Source: a bacterium (GTDB lineage Bacteria; Patescibacteriota; Microgenomatia; UBA1406; GWC2-37-13). Taken from it: 64,000 nucleotides of DNA. Below the pieces are notes generated by a model. That model was given only the letters and a program-made list of their open reading frames with translations, was not told the origin of the DNA and did not search any database. This document shows, in pieces, positions 35,394-43,987 of the stretch. Within the stretch, counting starts at the first letter, position 1. Each line of letters starts with the position of its first letter. Both the position numbers and the translations under genes were made by a program. The stretch spans positions 186,001 to 250,000 of the forward strand of contig JAKBEU010000001.1 in the NCBI GenBank assembly GCA_021833625.1, given 5' to 3'.

Positions 35394-36166
35394 ACATAGT
35401 TGACAATTATTGCAGGATCGATAATTGTATGCAGTCTTCTCCCGTCATAGGTTTTGGGACTAGTCATTTCCTGAACCAGGTTGAAGTAGGGAATAGTATG
35501 GGTCATCTTGACGGGGTAATTCACTACATAATATGCAGCCACATTCTGTGCACTAGCGTATTTGTCGTATTGCACTCCTTCCCATAAGCATAATTTAAAT
35601 ACGTTTCGCGCAGCGGTCTTTGTTGCCTCATGCACCCAGGCGGTTGAGAACATTTCCGGGTCGGTTTGCGATACCTGGAGCGTCTCCGAACCAAGAGTTG
35701 GCCACGTTATTCCTTGACCGCTTGTATGGTCGATTTCAAATTGTCTCTTCTTTTCCCGAAATAGTTTCTTTTCAAGCAAAAGTCCGTCCGTCGTTAAAGA
35801 AAGATCAAGAGAGGAGGCGGTTTGCAAAATATGTAAAAAATCATCCTCTTCAATGAGGGGAACAATGTCGGGATGAACAAATAAGCGCGGCCGCATGTGG
35901 AGCGAAACTTCCTTTATTTTTCCATTTTGTGTGATTACTATAGAGTCCTGAACCGGCATACGGGATCTTTGTGGGGACATTTCAACCGGGGGAAGGGCAA
36001 TTGTTTCGCGAAGCGGCCCGCTGATGCGCATTTCAGGCATGCCAAACCAAGGCATATTTCTTCTCAAATCAGCCTCAGGAAATGAAAGGCTGACAGGATA
36101 AGACAAGTTGTGAGGATGGGCTGAGTCGGGAGAGACACGAATTGAAGCCGGATGACCTTCTTTCAT
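35390..36166 (-). CDS. Unknown soluble protein
   Basis: Predicted soluble protein of 258 aa, no recognised family and no signal peptide. Pro-rich N-terminal third, then VSLHMRPRLFVHPDIVPLIEEDDF and, later, WVHEATKTAARNVFKLCLWEGV. ATTATA at 36175-36180 (TATAAT on this strand) is 8 nt upstream of the ATG, as for other genes here. It converges on the unknown gene at 34695-35393 with overlapping stops; the pair may be linked in function, but nothing in sequence proves it. Confidence 0.65.
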   Translation of the reverse strand: MKEGHPASIRVSPDSAHPHNLSYPVSLSFPEADLRRNMPWFGMPEMRISGPLRETIALPPVEMSPQRSRMPVQDSIVITQNGKIKEVSLHMRPRLFVHPDIVPLIEEDDFLHILQTASSLDLSLTTDGLLLEKKLFREKKRQFEIDHTSGQGITWPTLGSETLQVSQTDPEMFSTAWVHEATKTAARNVFKLCLWEGVQYDKYASAQNVAAYYVVNYPVKMTHTIPYFNLVQEMTSPKTYDGRRLHTIIDPAIIVNYV

Positions 36167-36237
36167 AGGGGATGATTATAACATACTATAGGACTATATT
36201 CAAGAGACAAGATTATTGTTCTGCTATAATTTACTAC

Positions 36238-37674
36238 ATGAAAAAGGTAAAACCATTTATTCTTCCTTTTCTCGTGTGTGCTGCCTTTTTCTGTGCCTAC
36301 CAATACAAGATATTGTCTTCTATTCCCTTCGTAGGTGACCTAGGACGGGATGCCTATGAAATCGCAAAAATATCATTTGGAAAGTTGACACTGCTTGGCC
36401 CTAAGGCGAGCTTCGGAGGAATGTATACTGCCCCCTACTTTTTTTATCTATTTGTACCGGCATTTTTAATTACAGGACGAAGCATACTGGGAATACTCCT
36501 TTTTAATGCGTTTCTGTTTGCGCTTTCTCTCGGGGTCGGCGTCTATTTCATACAAAAAAAATACGGCTCACTTTGTGCGGTTGCGGTAAGTATTATTTTA
36601 GGATGTGTGCCTTTTTTTGTTTTGTCTGCCCGTAACCCCGGAAATGGGTTTTCGCATATCCCATTTTTTATCCTATTCTTACTCATTACCTATTTCACAA
36701 ACTTTAATAAAATTTCATCACTCAACGTTTTTATTCTTGGTCTTTTTTTGGGAATTATTTTCTCTACCCAGTTTGCATATGGGGTTGTCGCACTGCCGCT
36801 TCTATTGCTTGTTTTTCTTCTCCTGAAAAATAAAAAACAGTTTTTTATTTTTCTTACCGGGATTGCCTCGGCTTTTTTACCTCTTCTTTTTTTTGAAATA
36901 AAAAATCACTTCGTCATGTTAAAAAATACATTCATCGACAAGTCCTATCTCTCCTTTGTCAATAATACGAATCTTCCCAACTCCGTCTCCCTGAATAAAA
37001 ATATTTTTTTGAATGCGCTGTTTCTCGATACCCAGATGAAAAGTTATCTGCTCCTCAGCCCTCTTTTTATACTCGGAATAATTCTATTTATGTCCTTACG
37101 GCTTCCGAAAAAAAGAGAAAGATATTTTATTCTTACAGCTTTCCTCAGCTATCTGTTTCTCATCATCGCTTTACGGTTCCAGTATTCCCCTCATTATTTT
37201 CTGCCGTTCCTCACGCTCCTTTCGTTCGTTTTTTTACTTTCGCTTCTTAATGACCGGCTGGGACATTATATTCTGTTTGCTCTTGCTATTGTCATCCTTT
37301 TCTTTTTCCCCAAACAGTATTACGCACCTGCAACCCCTTCTTACCAGACCGTTGAAAAAAGGGTAGAAGAGACGGTCACTAAAGACTGGATAAATAAAAG
37401 TGACCGCTTCAATGTGTTGCTTATCCGCTTGGACGATGCTCCCACTCCGGCAGGAAATGAATACCGCTATTTTCTTCTTAAAAAAGGATTAAAAACAGAT
37501 AGCGAATTTCTCTATAGCAGTTCGCAAAAATTACTTGTATTCAGTGAGAAAAAGAGTGTAGACTTTGAAACACTGAAGGGATGGGAGATAGAGCAGTTTG
37601 ATTATAAAAAGGTTCAGCAGATATATAGTTTCCACCCTGATGCAGGGATGACCGTGTATCTTCTTCAAAAATAG
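36238..37674 (+). CDS. GT-C type membrane glycosyltransferase
   Basis: Polytopic protein of 478 aa, about 10-11 helices, with a periplasm-facing C-terminal tail. FVGDLGRDAYEIAKI in the first external loop carries the acidic pair typical of GT39-like enzymes; GGMYTAPYFFYLFVPAF follows. The ATG at 36238 is chosen because TATAAT (36225-36230) lies 7 nt before it; the open frame extends upstream into the promoter. It probably transfers a sugar from a polyprenyl phosphate on the outer membrane face. Confidence 0.75.
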   Translation: MKKVKPFILPFLVCAAFFCAYQYKILSSIPFVGDLGRDAYEIAKISFGKLTLLGPKASFGGMYTAPYFFYLFVPAFLITGRSILGILLFNAFLFALSLGVGVYFIQKKYGSLCAVAVSIILGCVPFFVLSARNPGNGFSHIPFFILFLLITYFTNFNKISSLNVFILGLFLGIIFSTQFAYGVVALPLLLLVFLLLKNKKQFFIFLTGIASAFLPLLFFEIKNHFVMLKNTFIDKSYLSFVNNTNLPNSVSLNKNIFLNALFLDTQMKSYLLLSPLFILGIILFMSLRLPKKRERYFILTAFLSYLFLIIALRFQYSPHYFLPFLTLLSFVFLLSLLNDRLGHYILFALAIVILFFFPKQYYAPATPSYQTVEKRVEETVTKDWINKSDRFNVLLIRLDDAPTPAGNEYRYFLLKKGLKTDSEFLYSSSQKLLVFSEKKSVDFETLKGWEIEQFDYKKVQQIYSFHPDAGMTVYLLQK

Positions 37675-37690
37675 ATTGTCCTAAAAAAAA

Positions 37691-38665
37691 TTACTTCTGT
37701 AATCTTTTCATGTCTGCCTCAACCATGACTTTGACAAGCTCTTCAAAGCTCACCTTCGGTTTCCACCCAAGCTTTTCAAATGCCTTATTGGCACGTGCCT
37801 GAAGATGGGGAACTTCAGCAGGTCTTTTAAATCGTGCGTCAATTGTTACATATTTTTCCCAGTCAGAGATTCCGACCTGCTTGAAAGCAAGCTCGACAAA
37901 CTCACGAACTGAGTGGCAGTGTCCGCTTCCGATGACATAGTCATCCGGTTTCTCAGCCTGCATCATCAGATACATTGCCTCCACATAATCACCTGCAAAT
38001 CCCCAGTCCCGTTTTGCTTCTAGATTACCAAGAGAAAGTGTTTCTGCAAGTCCCAATTTTATTTTTACGACTCCATCCGTAATTTTTCGCGTGACAAATT
38101 GGATTCCTCGAAGCGGGGATTCATGATTGAATAAAATCCCGTTTGTCGTGAAAAGACCATATGACTCACGGAAATTGACGGTCATCCAATAGGCATACAC
38201 TTTTGAAATGCCATACGGGCTTCGGGGATGAAAGTTTGTATTCTCATCTTGATATCCATCGTCGTTACTCAGTCCAAACATTTCGCTTGTTGATGCCTGA
38301 TAAAATTTGGTTGTCGGAGAGAAAAACTTTATGGAGTTAAGAAGATACAAGACGCCGAGCGAATTTACCTCCGTTGTCAACTTTGCCTGATCCCATGAGG
38401 AGCCGACAAATGATTGGGCTGCAAGATTATAAACTTCGTTAGGACGAATGTTTTTTATGATATTGATAAGGGACGCTTCATCGGAGAGATCTCCTTCGAT
38501 AAAGTCAACGCTGTGTTCAATGCCAAGGAACTTAAGATTGTCCATGTGGGGAGTCGAATAGCGGCGCATCAGTCCATATACTTTATATCCCTTTTCAACA
38601 AGATATTTTGCCAAGTACGGACCATCTTGACCTAAAATTCCGGTGATAAGTGCGGTATTTGCCAT
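37691..38665 (-). CDS. gmd: GDP-mannose 4,6-dehydratase
   Basis: First enzyme of GDP-fucose synthesis, 324 aa, SDR fold, NADP-dependent. TGILGQDGPYLAKYL is the cofactor loop, STSEMFG supplies the catalytic Thr/Glu region and SPYGISKVYAYW the Tyr and Lys; NHESPLRG and WGFAGDYVEAM are substrate motifs. Its product goes to the fcl product (21141-22082). The ATG at 38665 follows the family (MANTALITG); the open frame runs upstream into the flippase gene. Confidence 0.95.
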   Translation of the reverse strand: MANTALITGILGQDGPYLAKYLVEKGYKVYGLMRRYSTPHMDNLKFLGIEHSVDFIEGDLSDEASLINIIKNIRPNEVYNLAAQSFVGSSWDQAKLTTEVNSLGVLYLLNSIKFFSPTTKFYQASTSEMFGLSNDDGYQDENTNFHPRSPYGISKVYAYWMTVNFRESYGLFTTNGILFNHESPLRGIQFVTRKITDGVVKIKLGLAETLSLGNLEAKRDWGFAGDYVEAMYLMMQAEKPDDYVIGSGHCHSVREFVELAFKQVGISDWEKYVTIDARFKRPAEVPHLQARANKAFEKLGWKPKVSFEELVKVMVEADMKRLQK

Positions 38666-38696
38666 AAAAAAACAGTTGAATTTACAATATCGTTCA

Positions 38697-39974
38697 TTAT
38701 ACCAGTTTCTTATATTCGGATAGGGAGAAATAGGCAAGAAGAACGGTCGAAAGGACAAAAGCGGAAGCAATGGATACTGCGGCTGCGCGGATTCCGTAGT
38801 GGGGGATAAAGAAGTAGCATCCTCCCGTCACAATGATAAATATGAGTGCATTGGCATAGAGATTGTATTTCGGTTTTTTGGCACTATAGAGCAAAAAGAG
38901 CTGGAAAAGGCTGATTGCAGGATAAAGCAGATATGCAAGACCAAGAAGATGCGCAATTTGGGCGGTTTCTCCGAATGAATGGGTGAATACGATATTGAAC
39001 ACCCAGTTCGGAGTGACGGTGAGTAGGGCAAAAATTGCCGTTGGAATGAGCATATAGAGGACTCCGGACTTCACGTGGGGGAAGACATCTTTTTTTGATT
39101 TGATGCGTGCAAAAGCGGGTGAAATAACCTGTGTAATACTGACTGCTGTTGTCATGATGGTAAGAATGATTTTTTGTGCCAGTCCGTAGTATCCGACTTC
39201 GTTTTTTGGGCGGAAAAATGCAATAAGGAACAGATCCATGCGAAGGCCTACGTTCAGCAGTTGATATCCGATAAAATTCGTGAACGTATAGCGGATACGG
39301 AATTCGCTCGTGTCAATGGGAGCTGCAAGCACAGACGCCATATGATTTTTTTTGGAACGGTACACAAAGAAAAAGAATATCATCGGTCCTACAATACCGA
39401 ACATAAAAAGGATTACTCCAACAGATATGAGATGGAGGGAGATGAGTATGAAAATCAAGACCATCTTTATGACATTGGCAATAAGCGAATAGAGATTGAC
39501 CTCCATTACCCGCTTTGCCGCATACAGACAGTTGCCCAAATAGTTCTGCCACACATAAAAAAGGACGGAAAAAGCCGTAACAAGAAGCGTTGAATAAGGA
39601 GCATTGGTTTTAAAAAAGACACTGTCCGCCCACGGAAAAAGAACGATTAATAAAACAACGCAAATACTGGAAAGTAATGTCTGATAAAAAAACGTGCTCT
39701 TTATCAGTTTGTATGCACGCTTCATATCTCCCTCCAAATGAAGGGGGAGATATGAATAGAGAGATGCAGTTACCCCGAAGTCAAGAATGTTGGCAAGGAC
39801 GTAGGATATGCTGGAAAGAACGCTAAATACGCCGTACTGGGCGGGACTTATTATCCGCACCAAGAGATAAACAAAAAACACCGAAAAAACAACGTTCAAA
39901 TAATTACCCAAAGTGTTTATGATGACAGCAGTACTTGTTGGATGTCTGAGAAACGTAAAAAGACGCTTGAGCAT
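38697..39974 (-). CDS. Polysaccharide flippase (Wzx/MOP superfamily)
   Basis: Twelve-plus helix membrane protein, 425 aa, of the MOP (Polysacc_synt) superfamily that flips polyprenyl-linked oligosaccharides. NTLGNYLNVVFSVFFVYLLV and SPAQYGVFSVLSSISYVLANILDFG are the family N-terminus. ATTATA at 39980-39985 (TATAAT on this strand) sits 5 nt before the ATG. With Wzm/Wzt at 17-19 kb, the organism has two glycan export routes. It lies just upstream of gmd. Confidence 0.9.
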   Translation of the reverse strand: MLKRLFTFLRHPTSTAVIINTLGNYLNVVFSVFFVYLLVRIISPAQYGVFSVLSSISYVLANILDFGVTASLYSYLPLHLEGDMKRAYKLIKSTFFYQTLLSSICVVLLIVLFPWADSVFFKTNAPYSTLLVTAFSVLFYVWQNYLGNCLYAAKRVMEVNLYSLIANVIKMVLIFILISLHLISVGVILFMFGIVGPMIFFFFVYRSKKNHMASVLAAPIDTSEFRIRYTFTNFIGYQLLNVGLRMDLFLIAFFRPKNEVGYYGLAQKIILTIMTTAVSITQVISPAFARIKSKKDVFPHVKSGVLYMLIPTAIFALLTVTPNWVFNIVFTHSFGETAQIAHLLGLAYLLYPAISLFQLFLLYSAKKPKYNLYANALIFIIVTGGCYFFIPHYGIRAAAVSIASAFVLSTVLLAYFSLSEYKKLV

Positions 39975-39995
39975 ATCTCATTATAACGCATATAC

Positions 39996-41375
39996 CTAGC
40001 TATTCTTAAGGCAGCGCCATTTTTCAAGAAGAAGCGGACCCCGAAAGGTAGTGCTCTCTATTTTCAGACATCCCATTTTACTCAAAGTTTCTGTGTGATT
40101 TATTCCGTAAATCTCCTCCACATACGGAATTACCTGAATTATTTCAGGAACGTTTGTTACTCCCAGTTTTCTTAATTCAAACAGGGAAACAGTGGGGTTG
40201 TAATACGTGACGGGGTCGCCTGAGGGTAGAATCATGAAAACGGGCTCTTTAGGGTTTAACTGTTTGGCGAGACTCTTCCAATCCTCCCGATGAAACTGCG
40301 GGAGAAGTAAATAGGTGAGAGAAAATATACAAAAAAGGAAAGCGACAAAGATGGTGAGAGTATTTCTTTTTTTTATTTCAACCGTCATCCCCAATGCTAT
40401 GCTCATTATTGGGATAAGATACAAAAACCGGAAATACTGCACCATCGGCGCCCAGAACGAAACAACAAACGCCAACACAAGTGGAATGAAAAACAGGGGA
40501 ATAAGTATCTTGTTTTTTCTGGCGCCTAGTGTAATACCCGTCCAGGTAATTACTGTCGCAACACCGGCAACCACATAATAGTTCCATTTGGGAAGCCAAC
40601 TAAGACGTCCTATTACAAACTTTAGGAAAATCATCGCAACATTTTTTATTTCCGCTTTCCCGAGCACCATACTCCAGTTTTTTACATCAACCAGACCGAC
40701 GCGCGCCGTATGCAGTTGCGAAAGAAGAAGTGGGGAGAGGAGGATGAGAGATAGAACCACTCCAATACATAACAATGGTGTCATCTCGAGCAAAGCCGAG
40801 AGATCTCTCCATGCACTTCGTTTAGTCGAGATGACATAAGTAATAATTATTCCCGCAATAAAAAAGAGGGTTCCGTAGAAAGTAAAAATGCTAAGAGCGC
40901 AAAAGACATTGAAAAATACAATGTCCGTAGCGCTTTGCTTTTTTTCTTTTATCAAGCGGAGGAAAAAATAGAAAGCGGTCGTTGTAAATAATGTCGCCAT
41001 CATATACATGCGCGCTTCCTGACTGTAATACACGATAAGGGGATTAAAGAGAAAGAATAGCGTGCTCCACAATGCTTTTTTTCTATCGCCCAAAAGTAAA
41101 CCAATTTTATAAACGACCCATCCCGTAAGAAGAGAGGCGATAACAGAGGGAAAACGTAATGCTATTTCGCTTGTACCGAGTAACTTGCTCCATACAGAAA
41201 TAAACAGGTAATAAAGAGGTGGATGAAAATCGGAAGGAGAGAACTGGAATGGAATAAGATGAAAGGGAACCGTTCTCACTACTTTCGCAACGATTGCTTC
41301 ATCCAGCCACAACGACTGATTAAGACCAATAAGACGAATGAGGAAGGCAAATAGAAAAACCAAATAAAGATACAT
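39996..41375 (-). CDS. GT-C glycosyltransferase (PMT/ArnT-like, GT39-type)
   Basis: Membrane glycosyltransferase, 459 aa. LNQSLWLDEAIVAK gives the catalytic Asp-Glu of the first loop, and SDFHPPLYYLFISVWSKLLG and YYSQEARMYMM are hallmark GT39-type motifs. Mid-protein it reads ISTKRSAWRDLSALLEMT, the in-frame translation of a 56-bp element with perfect 10-bp inverted ends (40780-40835), in a loop between helices. The remaining sequence is intact. Its stop is 3 nt from the LCP gene start region, suggesting an operon. Confidence 0.87.
   Translation of the reverse strand: MYLYLVFLFAFLIRLIGLNQSLWLDEAIVAKVVRTVPFHLIPFQFSPSDFHPPLYYLFISVWSKLLGTSEIALRFPSVIASLLTGWVVYKIGLLLGDRKKALWSTLFFLFNPLIVYYSQEARMYMMATLFTTTAFYFFLRLIKEKKQSATDIVFFNVFCALSIFTFYGTLFFIAGIIITYVISTKRSAWRDLSALLEMTPLLCIGVVLSLILLSPLLLSQLHTARVGLVDVKNWSMVLGKAEIKNVAMIFLKFVIGRLSWLPKWNYYVVAGVATVITWTGITLGARKNKILIPLFFIPLVLAFVVSFWAPMVQYFRFLYLIPIMSIALGMTVEIKKRNTLTIFVAFLFCIFSLTYLLLPQFHREDWKSLAKQLNPKEPVFMILPSGDPVTYYNPTVSLFELRKLGVTNVPEIIQVIPYVEEIYGINHTETLSKMGCLKIESTTFRGPLLLEKWRCLKNS
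40780..40835. repeat. 56-bp element with 10-bp terminal inverted repeats inside a GT-C gene
   Basis: GTCATCTCGA (40780-40789) and TCGAGATGAC (40826-40835) are perfect inverted ends; the interior has further symmetry (GCCGAGAGATCTCTC). It is translated without breaking the host frame. Only one copy lies in this window. I know this type of sequence as a recurrent intergenic repeat in bacterial genomes, but cannot confirm it here. Confidence 0.8.
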
Positions 41376-41378
41376 ATT

Positions 41379-42518
41379 TTATTTTTTCACTGTCGGCGTT
41401 ATTTTCCCTGTTGGGACCGGCGTTGGCGTTGCGGTTGGCTTTATCTCATTGATACCGTTTTGTATCATCGTGTGTATCTCCGTCCAATTGTCTTCGCCGC
41501 TTCGCGGAATAAGAATATACCCACCGTAATCGGAATATGAACTTTTGAGATAATCCGTGTCGCTCATCCGTATCGTGATAATTTTATAGGAAACAATATC
41601 CTTTGCCTCTGCTATAAATTTTTTCAATTCATCGGAAGATACGTCCACACTAATATGGTCCTTCAGCTGGTCCATAAGGGGAAACACGTTTGCAAGAATA
41701 GAGACATTCAGAAGTTTCTCTTTTACTGCCTTTACGAACTGCTGTTGCCGTGCTGCACGACCGAAATCGCTGCCGTCCTGGAGTGAATGTCTGCTTCTTA
41801 CATATTTAAGTGCCGTAGCCCCGTCCATATGAACTTTTCCTGCATCAAAGTGCAGATGTTCAAACCGGCAAGGGAAAGCGGTTGGAGCAACGCCTATCGC
41901 AGCTGAAGTTGCAAGCTTTAGTGCATCGTCAAGCGCCTGATCTACTTTTCCACAATCATTCTTTTCCTGCCCGTCTATCGGATATTCATAATCATCAAAG
42001 GTCTTTTGGACCTGAACATCAATTCCGCCGAGCGCATCAACGGCCTTTTCAAACCCCGCAAAATCAACCGTCACTATATTGTCTATCGTGAGCCCCGTGA
42101 TGGTTTTTATTGATGCCTTAAGAACGTCTGTTGATCCTGCCTTTTTTACGTTAACATCAGGAAATGTGCTGGGGAACAGTCCTATCTGATATACCGCATT
42201 TATTTTTGAATGAAAGTCTTCTCCTGACTTTGTCGGAAGACCGACCCATAAATCACGGGGAAGGGAAATGAGTGCTACTTTGTTTGTCTTTAAATCAAGA
42301 TGGGCAATCATTATGGAGTCGGTAAGATAGGGGCCGTCATGACCCTCTCCTCCATATCCCATGAGAAGAATGTTATATTGCATCTTTTCAACAGGTGCGG
42401 GCGTATTCTTTTCGCCGCCTTTTGCGATATATTTGTAGAAACTGACGCCCCGAAAGAGAAAATAGGCAAGATAGATAACAAGCATGACACCGACAATCGT
42501 GAGCGCTTTTTTAACCAT
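41379..42518 (-). CDS. LytR-CpsA-Psr (LCP) family phosphotransferase
   Basis: Membrane-anchored LCP enzyme, 379 aa, which attaches polyprenyl-linked glycans to the cell wall or surface proteins. One TM segment (6-26) is followed by the LCP domain: ILLMGYGGEG, SLPRDLWVGLP with the catalytic Arg, and ALKYVRSRH plus DFGRAARQQQFV with the second Arg cluster. The C-terminus is Pro/Thr-rich (TATPTPVPTGK), likely wall-spanning. It lies in the glycan section directly upstream of the GT39-type gene. Confidence 0.93.
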   Translation of the reverse strand: MVKKALTIVGVMLVIYLAYFLFRGVSFYKYIAKGGEKNTPAPVEKMQYNILLMGYGGEGHDGPYLTDSIMIAHLDLKTNKVALISLPRDLWVGLPTKSGEDFHSKINAVYQIGLFPSTFPDVNVKKAGSTDVLKASIKTITGLTIDNIVTVDFAGFEKAVDALGGIDVQVQKTFDDYEYPIDGQEKNDCGKVDQALDDALKLATSAAIGVAPTAFPCRFEHLHFDAGKVHMDGATALKYVRSRHSLQDGSDFGRAARQQQFVKAVKEKLLNVSILANVFPLMDQLKDHISVDVSSDELKKFIAEAKDIVSYKIITIRMSDTDYLKSSYSDYGGYILIPRSGEDNWTEIHTMIQNGINEIKPTATPTPVPTGKITPTVKK

Positions 42519-42553
42519 ATGACGATTAATTATAAACGAATTTATAGCTTTTG

Positions 42554-42582
42554 TTGAGATAAAATCATTTGTTTGGTATACT
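42554..42582 (+). promoter_or_regulatory. tRNA-Gly promoter
   Basis: TTGAGA (42554-42559), a 17-bp spacer and TATACT (42577-42582), 17 nt before the mature tRNA 5' end. Confidence 0.7.
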
Positions 42583-42599
42583 TCAAAAGTACCTTTTTT

Positions 42600-42673
42600 G
42601 CGGGATTAGTTTAATGGCAGAACGAGAGATTTCCAATCTTTCGGCAGGGGTTCGATTCCCCTATCCCGCTCCA
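42600..42673 (+). tRNA. tRNA-Gly (anticodon TCC), CCA encoded
   Basis: Perfect 7-bp acceptor stem (GCGGGAT / ATCCCGC), D arm, anticodon stem AGAGA/TCTTT with loop TTTCCAA giving anticodon TCC, T arm AGGGG-TTCGATT-CCCCT, discriminator T (normal for bacterial tRNA-Gly), and CCA encoded in the DNA. It reads GGA and probably all GGN codons by wobble. Confidence 0.97.
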
Positions 42674-42695
42674 AAATATTGCCTTGATCCCTCCT

Positions 42696-43427
42696 TTAGC
42701 GTAAATTATTGAAGTATAATATTTCCCCGATCGCTTTTATTCCATCGATCAACTTTATTTTTTTCCCTTCCAGATATGTTCGACCAGCATAAGAAATACC
42801 CACTTCATAGATTTTAATTGCTGCTATTTTAGAAATACGTGCAGTTATTTCTGGTTCAAAACCAAAACGTTTTGATAAGAGTTGGGGAGCAATTGATCGA
42901 ATAAGATTTCCCTTAAATACTTTTGCACCTGTTTCCATGTCCGTTAAATTCAAGTTAGTAAATATATTAGAAAAACATGTTAGAAATTTATTACCTACCG
43001 AGTGCCAAAAGTAGAGGACGCGATGAGGCCGGTCGGAGATGAAGCGGGACCCAAAAACCACATCCGCACCATAATGAAAAAAAGGCTGCAGTAAAACGGG
43101 ATAGTCTTCTGGGGAGTATTCAAGATCTGCGTCTTGCACAAGAACAATATCACCCTTTGTCTGAAGGAACGCCTGTTTGACAACTGCTCCTTTTCCTTTA
43201 TTGATTTTATTTTCTATTAAACGCACGATGTACTTCGTGTCTCTTTTTATTTCCCTTAAAAAGTCCTTTACCTGTTTGACCGTACCATCTTTACTCCCGT
43301 CATCGATAATGATTATTTCTTTTGTGAGTTCAAGAGAGTTTGCTGCAATAACCTGACGGATAGTTTGCACAATTCTTTTTTCTTCGTTATATACGGGAAT
43401 GACGATAGAAAGTGTTTTTACGGCCAT
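42696..43427 (-). CDS. Dolichyl-phosphate-mannose-synthase-like GT2
   Basis: GT2 enzyme of 243 aa, short DPM1-like form without C-terminal helices. LSIVIPVYNEEKRIVQTI, IDDGSKDGTV, VQDADLEYSPEDYP and a GSRFISDRP segment match bacterial polyprenyl-phosphate mannose/glucose synthases. ATTATA at 43435-43440 (TATAAT on this strand) is 7 nt before the ATG. It would supply polyprenyl-phosphate-sugar donors for the GT-C enzymes. Confidence 0.9.
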   Translation of the reverse strand: MAVKTLSIVIPVYNEEKRIVQTIRQVIAANSLELTKEIIIIDDGSKDGTVKQVKDFLREIKRDTKYIVRLIENKINKGKGAVVKQAFLQTKGDIVLVQDADLEYSPEDYPVLLQPFFHYGADVVFGSRFISDRPHRVLYFWHSVGNKFLTCFSNIFTNLNLTDMETGAKVFKGNLIRSIAPQLLSKRFGFEPEITARISKIAAIKIYEVGISYAGRTYLEGKKIKLIDGIKAIGEILYFNNLR

Positions 43428-43473
43428 GTAAATGATTATACAATACCCTGCCTGCGGACCTTCTTATTTATTC

Positions 43474-43917
43474 TTATCCCGGTATTTCTTTCAGAATCTC
43501 TTTTGCATGGGAAAACACGTCAACATTATTATATGTTTTTGCGATGTTTCCCTCAGGATTAATCAAGAATGATTTCCGCAATATACCTTCAAATGTCTTT
43601 CCCATAAACTTCTTGTTCCCCCATGCGCCGTACTCTTTTATGGTCTTGGCTTCTTCGTCGCTTAACAGGGGGAATGTGAGGTGATATTTGTCCGCAAATT
43701 TTTTGTGTGACGCTTCCGTATCTTTTGATACACCAAGAATTGCGACATCCTTCATCTTATATTCTCCGGCCATATCGCGGAACCCACATGCTTCCTTCGT
43801 ACAGCCGGGAGTGTCATCTTTCGGATAAAAATAGAGGACAACCCATTTTCCCTCATAATCTGAGAGAGTGCGGATTGTCCCGTTTTGATCTGTTAAAGAG
43901 AAGGGGAATGCTTTCAT
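43474..43917 (-). CDS. bcp: Thioredoxin-dependent peroxiredoxin (Bcp)
   Basis: Bcp/PrxQ peroxiredoxin, 147 aa, reducing peroxides with thioredoxin. YPKDDTPGCTKEACGF holds the peroxidatic and resolving cysteines five residues apart. The N-terminus (FSLTDQNGTIRTLSDYEGKWVV) is typical. The ATG at 43917 is chosen from the family; upstream in-frame codons are non-homologous. A possible electron donor is the thioredoxin-glutaredoxin fusion at 60157-60732. Confidence 0.94.
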   Translation of the reverse strand: MKAFPFSLTDQNGTIRTLSDYEGKWVVLYFYPKDDTPGCTKEACGFRDMAGEYKMKDVAILGVSKDTEASHKKFADKYHLTFPLLSDEEAKTIKEYGAWGNKKFMGKTFEGILRKSFLINPEGNIAKTYNNVDVFSHAKEILKEIPG

Positions 43918-43987
43918 AAAATCTAGTATTAAAATAGTAATAGTTAGAGGATACACCCGCGGGAAAATGTTTGCAAGGGGGAAAATT

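Noticed and set aside
42600-42673. tRNA-Gly as a sign of UGA recoding (genetic code 25)
   Set aside because: Anticodon is TCC, not TCA, and UGA serves as a normal stop for pyk and S23 gene 1.
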